Assembly: GCA_028292825.1 (NCBI GenBank)
Contig: JAQGLO010000105.1
Span: 1 to 47,051 of the forward strand
DNA length: 47,051 nucleotides
Direction: 5' to 3'
Source of the DNA: Alphaproteobacteria bacterium
GTDB lineage: Bacteria; Pseudomonadota; Alphaproteobacteria; Micropepsales; Micropepsaceae
Under the pieces are notes generated by a model. The model saw nothing but the letters and a program-made list of their open reading frames with translations. It was not told the origin of the DNA and made no database searches. Each line of letters opens with the position of its first letter. The first letter of the stretch is position 1. Position numbers and translations under genes: made by a program. Below are positions 15,525 through 25,524 of the stretch, in pieces.

Positions 15525-18143
15525 ATGCTCGACAAGACATTCAACCCCGCCGACGTTGAGAAGCGCATCGCCGCCCAATGGGAGGAATCCGGTGCGTTCA
15601 AGGCGGGCAACCGCCCCGAGGCCGAGCCCTTTTCCATCGTCATCCCGCCGCCCAATGTCACCGGGCGGCTGCATATCGGCCACGCCCTCAACAACACACT
15701 GCAGGACATCCTGGCGCGCTTCGAGCGCATGCGCGGCAAGGACGTGCTGTGGCAGCCCGGCACCGACCATGCCGGCATCGCCACCCAGCTGATCGTCGAG
15801 CGCCAGCTGGCCGAGAAGCAGATGACGCGCCTCGGTCTGGGCCGCGAGAAATTCCTGGAAGAAGTCTGGAAGTGGAAAGCCGAATCCGGCGGCGCCATTG
15901 TCGAGCAGCAGCACCGGCTGGGCGCCTCCGCCGACTGGAGCCGCGAACGCTTCACCATGGACGAGGGGCTGTCCAAGGCGGTCACGAAAGTGTTCGTCGA
16001 GCTCTACAAGCAGGGCCTGATCTACAAGGACAAGCGCCTGGTCAACTGGGACCCGCGTTTGCAGACGGCGGTGTCGGATCTCGAAGTCGAGAGCATCGAG
16101 GTCAAGGGACATCTCTGGTACATCAAATATCCCATCGAGGACAGCGACCAGTTCATCACTGTCGCCACCACCCGCCCCGAAACCATGCTGGGCGACACCG
16201 CCGTGGCGGTGCATCCCGATGACGAGCGCTACAAGTCGCTGGTGGGCAAGCAGGCGGTGCTGCCGCTGACCGGGCGACTGATCCCCATCATCGCCGACGA
16301 ATATTCCGATCCGGAAAAAGGCACCGGCGCCGTCAAGATCACCCCCGGCCACGACTTCAATGACTTTGAAGTCGGCAAGCGCCACAAGCTGCCGTTGATC
16401 AATCTGATCAACCGCGACGGCACCCTGAACGACGACGTGCCCGCGCCCTATCGTGGCCTGAGCCGCGAAGCCGCGCGCAGGAAGATCGTCGCCGACCTGG
16501 AAGCGATGGAGCTGGTCGAGAAGATCGAGCCCATCACCCATGCCGTGCCGCATGACGAAAAGACCAAAACGGTGGTGCTGGAGCCCTATCTCACCGAGCA
16601 ATGGTACCTGAATGTCGAACCGCTGGCCGCCAAGGCGATCGCAGCGGTGGAGACAGGCGAAACCAAATTCGTCCCCGACAACTGGGCCAATGTCTATTTC
16701 AGCTGGCTGAAGAACATCCGCCCCTGGTGCATAAGCCGCCAGTTGTGGTGGGGCCATCAGATTCCGGTCTGGTACGGACCTGAAGGCGAGATTTTCGTCG
16801 CGGAAACCGAAGCCGAAGCGCAAGCGCAGGCTGGAGGCAAGGCAATCACCCGCGATGCCGACGTGCTCGACACCTGGTTCTCCTCCGCGCTGTGGCCGTT
16901 CTCGACCATGGGCTGGCCGGAAGACACCATCGAGCTGAAGCGTTTCTATCCCACCAGTGTGCTGGTGACGGGATTCGACATCATCTTCTTCTGGGTTGCC
17001 CGCATGATGATGATGGGCATTCATTTCCTGGGCGAAGTGCCGTTCAAGACCGTGGTGATCCACAACCGCGTGCTGGACGAAGCCGGCGCCAAGATGTCCA
17101 AGACCAAGGGCAATGTGGTCGATCCCATCACCCTGATCGACGAATTCGGCGCTGACGCGCTGCGCTTCACCCTGGCGCTGGCCGCCGGGCAAAGCCGCGA
17201 CATGCGCATCGGCCCTACGCGCGTGGAAACCAACCGCAACTTCGCCACCAAGCTGTGGAACACCTCGCGCTTCTGCGAGATGAATGGCTGCGTCACCGTG
17301 CCGGGCTTCGATCCCGCCAGCGTCACCCAGACCGTCAACCAGTGGATCGTGGCCGAAACCGCCCGCGCCATCGCCGACGTCACGGCCTCCATCGAGGCGC
17401 TGCGCTTCAATGATGCGGCCGGCAATGCCTATCACTTCGTCTATGACATCTTCTGCGACTGGTACATCGAGATCACCAAGCCGATCATCCAGGGCACGGA
17501 CGAGGGTGTGAAGGCCGAGACCCGCGCTACCACCGCCTGGGCCCGCGACCAGATCCTCAAGCTGCTGCATCCCTTCATGCCCTTCATCACCGAAGAGCTG
17601 TGGGCCGCCACCGCGCCGCGCGACACCATGCTGGTTGTGGCGGCATGGCCGACGCTGAAACTGGATGCGCAGGCCGCCAGCGCCGAAATGAACTGGGTGA
17701 TCGATCTCATCAAGGGTGTGCGCTCGGTCCGCGCCGAAATGAATGTGCCGGCAGGTGCGAAAATCCCGCTGCTGCTGACCGGTGCTGACGCCACCGCAGC
17801 CGAACGCCTGGCGCGCAACAAGGATGTGGTCCTCACCCTGGCGCGTCTGACAAGCGCCGACATCGCCGACGCGATTCCCAAAGGCTCGGCCCAGTTCGTT
17901 CTGGGCGACGCCGTGGCGGCACTGCCGCTGGGCGACGTCATCGACTTCGCCAAGGAGCGCGCCCGCCTGGAGAAGGACCTGAAAAAGGCCCAGGACGAAA
18001 TCGCCCGCTTCGACGCCAAGCTGGGCAATGAGCAGTTCGTCTTCAAGGCCCCGGAAGAGGTACTCACCGAACAGCGCGAAAAGCGCGCCGAGGCCCAGGC
18101 CCTGTCGGTTCGGCTGTCGGAAGCCATTGCACGTCTTCAGTAA
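15525..18143 (+). CDS. valS: valyl-tRNA synthetase
   Basis: Class Ia aminoacyl-tRNA synthetase (872 aa) charging tRNA-Val. The HIGH motif appears as HIGHALNN, within PPPNVTGRLHIGHALN. The editing CP1 domain carries TTRPETMLGDTAVAVHP. The KMSKS loop is KMSKTKGN. A C-terminal Val-specific coiled-coil arm (EKDLKKAQDEIARFDAKLGN) ends the protein. All catalytic signatures are intact. ATG at 15525 is chosen at the conserved MLDKTFNP start. The gene is flanked by two copies of a GAAA-loop hairpin repeat. Confidence 0.98.
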   Translation: MLDKTFNPADVEKRIAAQWEESGAFKAGNRPEAEPFSIVIPPPNVTGRLHIGHALNNTLQDILARFERMRGKDVLWQPGTDHAGIATQLIVERQLAEKQMTRLGLGREKFLEEVWKWKAESGGAIVEQQHRLGASADWSRERFTMDEGLSKAVTKVFVELYKQGLIYKDKRLVNWDPRLQTAVSDLEVESIEVKGHLWYIKYPIEDSDQFITVATTRPETMLGDTAVAVHPDDERYKSLVGKQAVLPLTGRLIPIIADEYSDPEKGTGAVKITPGHDFNDFEVGKRHKLPLINLINRDGTLNDDVPAPYRGLSREAARRKIVADLEAMELVEKIEPITHAVPHDEKTKTVVLEPYLTEQWYLNVEPLAAKAIAAVETGETKFVPDNWANVYFSWLKNIRPWCISRQLWWGHQIPVWYGPEGEIFVAETEAEAQAQAGGKAITRDADVLDTWFSSALWPFSTMGWPEDTIELKRFYPTSVLVTGFDIIFFWVARMMMMGIHFLGEVPFKTVVIHNRVLDEAGAKMSKTKGNVVDPITLIDEFGADALRFTLALAAGQSRDMRIGPTRVETNRNFATKLWNTSRFCEMNGCVTVPGFDPASVTQTVNQWIVAETARAIADVTASIEALRFNDAAGNAYHFVYDIFCDWYIEITKPIIQGTDEGVKAETRATTAWARDQILKLLHPFMPFITEELWAATAPRDTMLVVAAWPTLKLDAQAASAEMNWVIDLIKGVRSVRAEMNVPAGAKIPLLLTGADATAAERLARNKDVVLTLARLTSADIADAIPKGSAQFVLGDAVAALPLGDVIDFAKERARLEKDLKKAQDEIARFDAKLGNEQFVFKAPEEVLTEQREKRAEAQALSVRLSEAIARLQ

Positions 18144-18146
18144 TTG

Positions 18147-18174
18147 CCATCCCCGCGAAAGCAAGAATGACAAG
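18147..18174. repeat. degenerate second copy of the CCCCGCGAAAGC repeat
   Basis: CCATCCCCGCGAAAGC followed by AAGAATGACAAG repeats the left half of the element at 15436, but the right stem arm is changed, so the hairpin is lost. It starts 3 bp after the valS stop. Confidence 0.55.
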
Positions 18175-18263
18175 AAAGGGTGCGGCAATACCTCCTTGGC
18201 CGCGACCTTGCGGCTGGGCCGAGCCGTGCCTAATTCTTCGAAAAGCGTCTGACGGAGCCCGCC

Positions 18264-19373
18264 ATGCCCACCTTGTTCGATCCTTTGAAGCTGGGCGCGC
18301 TGTCGCTGCCCAACCGCATCATCATGGCCCCGCTCACCCGCAGCCGCGCCACACCGGATACCCGCGTCCCCACCGATCTGGCGCTGGACTATTACGTCCA
18401 GCGCGCCTCGGCGGGACTGATCATCACCGAGGCCACCATCGTCACGCCGCGCGGCGCCGGCTATGCCGCCACGCCCGGCATCTGGTCCGATGAACAGACA
18501 GCAGGCTGGAAGAAAATTGTCGATGCGGTGCATGCCGCCGGCGGCCGCATCGTGCTGCAGCTCTGGCATGTCGGGCGTGTTTCCGATCCTTTGTTCCTGA
18601 ACGGCGAACTCCCCGAAGCCCCCAGCGCCGTGCAGCCCAAGGGCACCGTCTCGCTGGTGCGCCCGCAAAAGGACTATGTGACCCCGCGCGCGCTGGAGCT
18701 GTCCGAAATTCCCCGCATCATTGCCGAATTCAAGAAGGGCGCCGAGAACGCCAAGGCCGCCGGTTTCGACGGCGTGCACATTCACGGCGCCAATGGCTAT
18801 CTGCTGGACCAGTTCCTGCAGGATTCCACCAACACCCGCACCGATGCGTATGGCGGCTCCATCGAAAACCGCGCCCGCCTGATGCTGGAAGTCACCGATG
18901 CGGTGATTGATGTGTGGGGCGCTGACCGCGTCGGCATGCATCTGGCGCCGCGCATGGATGCGCATGACATGGGCGACAGCGACCGGCTGGGCACCTTCAC
19001 CTATGTGGCGCGCGAACTGGGCAAGCGCGGCCTGGGCTGGATCGCGGCGCGCGAGGCGGTGATGGACGAGAGCACCCAGCTGGTCGACAGCGCCGGCAAC
19101 CCGCGTTTCTCGCCGCACAAGACCAGCATCGGTCCGAAGCTGAAGGCGGTGTTCGGCGGGGCCTATATCGTCAATGAAGGCTTCGACAAGGCGAGCGCCG
19201 AAAAGGCCTTGGCGGACGGCGTGGCCGACGCCGTCGCGTTCGGCAAGCTCTACATTGCCAATCCCGACCTGGTGGAGCGATTCGCCAGCGGCGCACCGCT
19301 GAATGCCTGGAATACCGCCACTTTCTACAGCGGCGGCGCGGAAGGCTATGTCGACTATCCCGCCATGACCTGA
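18264..19373 (+). CDS. alkene reductase, Old Yellow Enzyme family (NemA-like)
   Basis: A 369-aa FMN-dependent ene-reductase of the OYE family, which reduces activated C=C bonds or nitro groups with NAD(P)H. The TIM barrel starts NRIIMAPLTRSRA. Substrate-binding His174 and Asn177 lie in VHIHGANGYL, and the proton-donor Tyr196 lies in TDAYGGS. Phosphate binding of FMN is by the late VNEGFDKASAE and AFGKLYIANPDLVERF segments. Length and motifs fit the E. coli NemA class. Ribosome binding site is GGAG. Usual role is detoxification of electrophiles. Confidence 0.94.
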   Translation: MPTLFDPLKLGALSLPNRIIMAPLTRSRATPDTRVPTDLALDYYVQRASAGLIITEATIVTPRGAGYAATPGIWSDEQTAGWKKIVDAVHAAGGRIVLQLWHVGRVSDPLFLNGELPEAPSAVQPKGTVSLVRPQKDYVTPRALELSEIPRIIAEFKKGAENAKAAGFDGVHIHGANGYLLDQFLQDSTNTRTDAYGGSIENRARLMLEVTDAVIDVWGADRVGMHLAPRMDAHDMGDSDRLGTFTYVARELGKRGLGWIAAREAVMDESTQLVDSAGNPRFSPHKTSIGPKLKAVFGGAYIVNEGFDKASAEKALADGVADAVAFGKLYIANPDLVERFASGAPLNAWNTATFYSGGAEGYVDYPAMT

Positions 19374-19392
19374 TCCTGCCGTCGCCTGGAAG

Positions 19393-19417
19393 GGAACTTT
19401 CGGGACATCGGTACGTT
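19393..19417 (+). promoter_or_regulatory. EcfG-type general stress promoter
   Basis: GGAAC (19393-19397) and CGTT (19414-19417) are separated by 16 bp, an exact match to the alphaproteobacterial EcfG/RpoE2/SigT consensus. The next gene's ATG is 57 bp downstream, a normal leader length. Confidence 0.65.
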
Positions 19418-19474
19418 CCTGTCCTTGTGAGGGATACGCGGCGCTGCCGCAGCCTGAAAACAGGAGATTTGTTC

Positions 19475-19816
19475 ATGAAAAACTTTGCCATGATTGCCGC
19501 CGCCGCCGTGTTCGCACTGGGCGCGGGTACCGTCTCGGCTTCCGCAGCGTGCAACAATGACACCGGCACAGAAACGGCCCTGGGTGCCGGTTCGGGCGCG
19601 CTGGTCGGCGGTCTTGCCTCGCATTCGATCGTCGGCGCCGTGGTCGGCGGTGTCGCCGGCGGCGTGATCGGCAATTCGATCGGTAACAGCAACAACCGCG
19701 ATGACTGCCGCCGCGCCGGCTATAGCCGCGATCGCCGCGACCGCGCCTATCGCGATCATGACCGCGATTCCTACTACATCGACCGCGATGGTCGTCGTCA
19801 CTATTACTATCGCTAA
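19475..19816 (+). CDS. exported glycine-zipper protein, probable stress gene
   Basis: A 113-aa exported protein. A Sec signal peptide (about 1-23) ends near VSASA. A glycine-zipper hydrophobic stretch follows (ALGAGSGALVGGLASHS, VVGGVAGGVIGNSIG), which probably inserts in or packs against the outer membrane. The C-terminal tail is highly charged and Tyr-rich (RDRRDRAYRDHDRDSYY). AGGAGA precedes the ATG at 19475. An EcfG-type promoter and a strong terminator make it a monocistronic unit, consistent with an abundant envelope stress protein. Exact role is unknown. Confidence 0.85.
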   Translation: MKNFAMIAAAAVFALGAGTVSASAACNNDTGTETALGAGSGALVGGLASHSIVGAVVGGVAGGVIGNSIGNSNNRDDCRRAGYSRDRRDRAYRDHDRDSYYIDRDGRRHYYYR

Positions 19817-19840
19817 GTCGCGAACAGCCTGAGACCAAGA

Positions 19841-19869
19841 AGCCCCGGACTTTCGTCCGGGGCTTTTTT
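19841..19869 (+). terminator. intrinsic terminator after the glycine-zipper gene
   Basis: AGCCCCGGAC-TTTC-GTCCGGGGCT is a perfect 10-bp stem followed by TTTTT, 24 bp after the stop codon. Confidence 0.9.
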
Positions 19870-19872
19870 CAT

Positions 19873-20304
19873 TCAGCGCGGAAACTTGTCGCCCGATCCG
19901 TCCATTTGCAGCCAGGAGCCGGAAACGGGATTGTCGCCCTTGGGGCTGCCCTCCACGCGGCGCGAGACGATAAAGCCTTTGGCCGGCTTGGGCCCGCTGG
20001 TGTCGGTGAAGTCGGTGGTGGCGGTGCGCCGGTCGCTCGAAATGCTGGTGTTGATGGTTGTCACCACCTTGCCGCCCTTCATCCGGATCTCGGTGGCGCC
20101 GCTGCCGGTGAGCCGCACGGCAACGGCGTCGAAATTGGCGCCCTTGACCGGATAGGCGCCGCCATCGGCTTTCACCGTAAAGGCGGGCGTGCAGGTCTTG
20201 CAGGCATAGATGCCCTTGTTGATGATGAATGTCTCGGTTTTTCCGGCTGCGCAAACAGGTGCAGTCAGTGCCGCAAGGTACGCGGCGGCAAGCAGCAATT
20301 TCAT
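19873..20304 (-). CDS. exported hypothetical protein
   Basis: A 143-aa protein with a Sec signal peptide (MKLLLAAAYLAALTAPVCA). The mature domain has a CKTC pair near its N terminus (YACKTCTPAF) and strand-rich sequence (VVTTINTSISSDRRTATTDF). The CxxC could be a redox or metal site, or a structural disulfide. I do not recognise the family. GGGAGG precedes the chosen ATG at 20304. Confidence 0.72.
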   Translation of the reverse strand: MKLLLAAAYLAALTAPVCAAGKTETFIINKGIYACKTCTPAFTVKADGGAYPVKGANFDAVAVRLTGSGATEIRMKGGKVVTTINTSISSDRRTATTDFTDTSGPKPAKGFIVSRRVEGSPKGDNPVSGSWLQMDGSGDKFPR

Positions 20305-20451
20305 GAAACGCCTCCCTTTGAGTTTGGGGTCTTGTCGCCCCATGTCAGGCTAGCACGTAACAGTAGGGCGGGAAGGGGTGACGGACTGTCAACCGGATGG
20401 AAAAACCCGCCCGGTCCGGCTAACCTCGGCCATCCAATCGGGAGGGACAAC

Positions 20452-20862
20452 ATGCTCGCAAAGACCTTTGCGCTGATTGCGGCGCTGGCGCCCACGGCGG
20501 CGGCGGCGCATTGCTGCTGCGAACATCGCCATCACCACGAAGCCCGGGCCGACTGGGGCTATCACCGCACTGGGCGCGCCGAAAGCTGGGACGGCGCATG
20601 GTTTGAACCGACGGCCGGACGGCCCTGCAACAATTATCCCCGCTCCGCGCTGCACGCCCAAGCCTCGGGCGTGACCGTGATCAGGATGCGGCTGGACGAG
20701 GATGGTTTTGTCGAAGCCAGCCGGGTCAGCGAGAGCAGCGGCCGTGCCGATCTCGACCGTGCCGCGCGGGCCTGTGTCGCGGGCTGGCAGCTGGGCGGCG
20801 GCAGCGAATGGCGCGTGGCGCGCATTGTGTGGCGATATCACTGGGTGTCGTATTACGGCTGA
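20452..20862 (+). CDS. exported TonB C-terminal-domain protein with His/Cys-rich N terminus
   Basis: A 136-aa exported protein. After a short signal peptide (MLAKTFALIAALAPTAAAA) the mature N terminus is HCCCEHRHHHE, a dense cluster of potential metal ligands. Residues about 60-115 match the TonB C-terminal fold (GVTVIRMRLDEDGFVEASRV, DLDRAARACVAGWQL). Unlike true TonB there is no membrane anchor kept after cleavage and no Pro-rich spanner, so it is a free periplasmic domain, not an energy transducer. GGGAGGG precedes the ATG. Confidence 0.78.
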   Translation: MLAKTFALIAALAPTAAAAHCCCEHRHHHEARADWGYHRTGRAESWDGAWFEPTAGRPCNNYPRSALHAQASGVTVIRMRLDEDGFVEASRVSESSGRADLDRAARACVAGWQLGGGSEWRVARIVWRYHWVSYYG

Positions 20863-20887
20863 TTGCGAACACGCGAAGCAGAAACAA

Positions 20888-20915
20888 AAAGCCCGGCATT
20901 GCTGCCGGGCTTTTA
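20888..20915. terminator. bidirectional terminator between TonB-domain gene and katG
   Basis: AAAAAGCCCGGCA-TTG-CTGCCGGGCTTTT forms a GC-rich stem flanked by an A-run and a T-run, serving the two convergent genes. Confidence 0.85.
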
Positions 20916-20933
20916 GCATTCTGGAATGACTGC

Positions 20934-23084
<2,151 letters not shown>

Positions 23085-23088
23085 TCAA

Positions 23089-23105
23089 TTTAGAATAATT
23101 CTAAA
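23089..23105. promoter_or_regulatory. Fur-family (Irr/PerR-like) operator of katG
   Basis: TTTAGAATAATTCTAAA is a perfect 17-bp palindrome. It fits the rhizobial Irr-box pattern TTTAGAA-N3-TTCTAAA and is close to a PerR box. It is centred 28 bp upstream of the katG ATG and 133 bp upstream of ilvD. Which regulator binds is inference. Confidence 0.65.
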
Positions 23106-23229
23106 CAGAGCTGGTCTGCCCGTCAACAGGATGGAAGCTGCGTGTGAAGCCGCTATGTCAAAAAGCGCCTTGCCGGTCCGCAGCGTCACGGCAATAGTCC
23201 GCCGCGTTTCGCCGTCACAGGGTAATTTT

Positions 23230-24948
23230 ATGTCAAACACGTTCGACAAGTCCAAGCTGCCCAGCCGCCATGTCACCGAAGGTCCGGAGCGGGCGCCGCA
23301 CCGTTCCTACTATTACGCCATGGGCCTGACCGAGGTGGAGATTCACCAGCCCTTCGTGGGCGTGGCCAGCTGCTGGAACGAAGCCGCGCCTTGCAACATC
23401 GCCCTGATGCGCCAGGCCCAGTCCACCAAGCGGGGCGTCAAGGCCTCCGGCGGCACGCCGCGCGAATTCTGCACCATCACCGTCACCGACGGCATCGCCA
23501 TGGGGCATGAAGGCATGCGCTCGTCGCTGGTGTCGCGCGAAGTGATCGCGGACTCGGTCGAGCTGACCATGCGCGGCCATTGCTATGACGCGCTGGTGGG
23601 TCTTGCCGGCTGCGACAAGTCGCTGCCGGGCATGATGATGGCGATGCTGCGGCTGAACGTGCCGTCGGTGTTCCTCTATGGCGGCTCGATCATGCCGGGC
23701 CGTTTCCACGACAAGGATGTCACCGTCGTCGATGTGTTCGAAGGCGTCGGCAAATATTCCGCCGGCAAGATTCCGGAAACCGAACTGGTCGAACTGGAAA
23801 AGGTCGCATGCCCCGGCTCGGGCGCCTGCGGCGGCCAGTTCACCGCCAACACCATGGCCTGTGTCGCCGAGGCCATCGGCATCGCGCTGCCTTATTCGTC
23901 GGGCCCGCCCGCCGAAATCCTGTCACGCGATGACTTTGCCCTGAAGGCGGGCGAGGCGGTGATGGACCTGCTGGCCAAGAATATCCGCCCGCGCGACATC
24001 TGCACCCGCAAGGCGTTCGAGAATGCCGCCATGGTGGTGGCCGCCACCGGCGGCTCGACCAATGCCGCGCTGCATCTGCCGGCGATGGCCAATGAGGCGG
24101 GCATCAAGTTCGACCTGTTCGACGTGGCGGACATCATGCGCAAGACGCCGTACCTGGCCTCGCTCAAGCCCGGCGGCAAGTATGTCGCCAAGGACATGTG
24201 GGAAGCCGGCGGCGTGCCGATGCTGATGCGCGCCTTGCTGGATGCGGGCCTGCTGCATGGCGACTGCATGACCGTCACCGGCAAGACCATTGCGGAGAAC
24301 CTGAAAGACGTGAAATTCAATCCCGACCAGAAGGTGATGGTCGAGGTCAAGAACGCGCTCGCCCCCACCGGCGGCGTGGTCGGCCTGCGCGGCAATCTCG
24401 CCCCGGAAGGCGCCATCGTGAAGGTTGCGGGTCTCGCCCATGTCAAGCATCGCGGCCCCGCCCGCGTGTTCGACTGCGAGGAAGACTGCTTCGCGGCAGT
24501 TGAGAAGCGCGAATACAAGGAAGGCGATGTGCTGGTGATCCGCTGGGAAGGCCCCAAAGGCGGACCCGGCATGCGCGAGATGCTGTCGACCACGGCGGCG
24601 CTGTACGGGCAGGGCGTCGAGAATATCGCGCTGGTCACCGATGGCCGCTTCAGCGGCGCGACCCGCGGACTGTGCGTGGGCCATGTCGGCCCGGAAGCCG
24701 CCGACATGGGCCCCATCGGGCTCATCCAGGACGGCGACATCATCGTGATCGATGCCGACAAGGGCACCATGGATGTCGAACTCACGGACGCCGAACTGGA
24801 AGAGCGCAAAAAGTCGTTCAAGCCCAAGCCCGCCGGTTTCAAAACCGGTGCGCTGGCGCGCTATGCCAAAAATGTCGGCCCCGCCCGCGACGGCGCGCTG
24901 ACCACGCCCGGCGCCGACCAGGAAGTGCGCTGTTACGCCGACATCTAG
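23230..24948 (+). CDS. ilvD: dihydroxy-acid dehydratase
   Basis: IlvD/Edd-family Fe-S dehydratase (572 aa) of valine, leucine and isoleucine synthesis, converting dihydroxy acids to 2-keto acids. Cluster-binding Cys residues are seen in CNIALMRQAQ, GCDKSLPGMM and CPGSGACGGQFTANTM. The late substrate loop is TDGRFSGATRG. Length fits IlvD, not Edd (no other Entner-Doudoroff genes are nearby). ATG at 23230 with AGGG upstream is chosen at the conserved N terminus; the frame continues upstream into the katG promoter without similarity. Confidence 0.95.
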   Translation: MSNTFDKSKLPSRHVTEGPERAPHRSYYYAMGLTEVEIHQPFVGVASCWNEAAPCNIALMRQAQSTKRGVKASGGTPREFCTITVTDGIAMGHEGMRSSLVSREVIADSVELTMRGHCYDALVGLAGCDKSLPGMMMAMLRLNVPSVFLYGGSIMPGRFHDKDVTVVDVFEGVGKYSAGKIPETELVELEKVACPGSGACGGQFTANTMACVAEAIGIALPYSSGPPAEILSRDDFALKAGEAVMDLLAKNIRPRDICTRKAFENAAMVVAATGGSTNAALHLPAMANEAGIKFDLFDVADIMRKTPYLASLKPGGKYVAKDMWEAGGVPMLMRALLDAGLLHGDCMTVTGKTIAENLKDVKFNPDQKVMVEVKNALAPTGGVVGLRGNLAPEGAIVKVAGLAHVKHRGPARVFDCEEDCFAAVEKREYKEGDVLVIRWEGPKGGPGMREMLSTTAALYGQGVENIALVTDGRFSGATRGLCVGHVGPEAADMGPIGLIQDGDIIVIDADKGTMDVELTDAELEERKKSFKPKPAGFKTGALARYAKNVGPARDGALTTPGADQEVRCYADI

Positions 24949-24951
24949 GGG

Positions 24952-25524
24952 CTATCCGACCATCTTTTCGATACGCCGGTCCGGCACCAGCCACAGCACC
25001 GCGACCGCGAGGTAGCAGAGCAGCGCGGCCCAGGGCGCCACGAAGGACAGCCCGATGCCGGCGCCGTACAGGTATGGCGAGACCGTGCCCTTGATGTCAC
25101 GACCCAGATAGGCCGCCATCTTAGATCCCTTCCCCTGGCTCTTCACGATCACGATCTGCAGGATCCACCAGGCGATCGCGGGCATGAACAGCGACACGCC
25201 ATACAGCGCGGTGGGAACGGGGGCGAATTCATGCTCGCCCATCCAGGCGGTGGCGAAGGGCACCAGGGAAATCCAGAACAGCAGGTTGAAGTTGGCCCAC
25301 ATCAGCCCGCCGCTGACCCGGTCCACCAGGTGGAAATAGTGGTGATGGTTGTTCCAGTAGATCGCCACATAGATGAAGCTCAGCGCATAGGCCAGAAACA
25401 CCGGCCACAGTTCGGCCAACGCCGCGAAGCTGGTGCCGTGCGGTGCTTTCAATTCCAGCACCATGATGGTGATGATGATGGCGATGACGCCGTCGGTCAT
25501 GGCCAGCAGGCGGTCCTTTTGCAT
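24952..25524 (-). CDS. TMEM175-family potassium channel-like protein (DUF1211)
   Basis: A 190-aa membrane protein with about six hydrophobic segments. The family signature lies in the first helix, MTDGVIAIIITIMVLEL, matching FSDGVFAIAITLLVLEI of bacterial TMEM175 channels, which conduct K+. A His-rich stretch follows (WNNHHHYFH). Its ATG overlaps the dipeptidase stop by one base (TGATG), so translation is coupled. It ends 3 bp from the convergent ilvD gene. Confidence 0.87.
   Translation of the reverse strand: MQKDRLLAMTDGVIAIIITIMVLELKAPHGTSFAALAELWPVFLAYALSFIYVAIYWNNHHHYFHLVDRVSGGLMWANFNLLFWISLVPFATAWMGEHEFAPVPTALYGVSLFMPAIAWWILQIVIVKSQGKGSKMAAYLGRDIKGTVSPYLYGAGIGLSFVAPWAALLCYLAVAVLWLVPDRRIEKMVG

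Noticed and set aside
14778-19118. 1446-codon open frame on the minus strand across popZ, valS and the OYE gene
   Set aside because: It is antisense to three clear genes and its translation is low-complexity Gly/Ala/His/Arg sequence with no motif. Codon bias of the sense strand suppresses antisense stops in GC-rich genomes.
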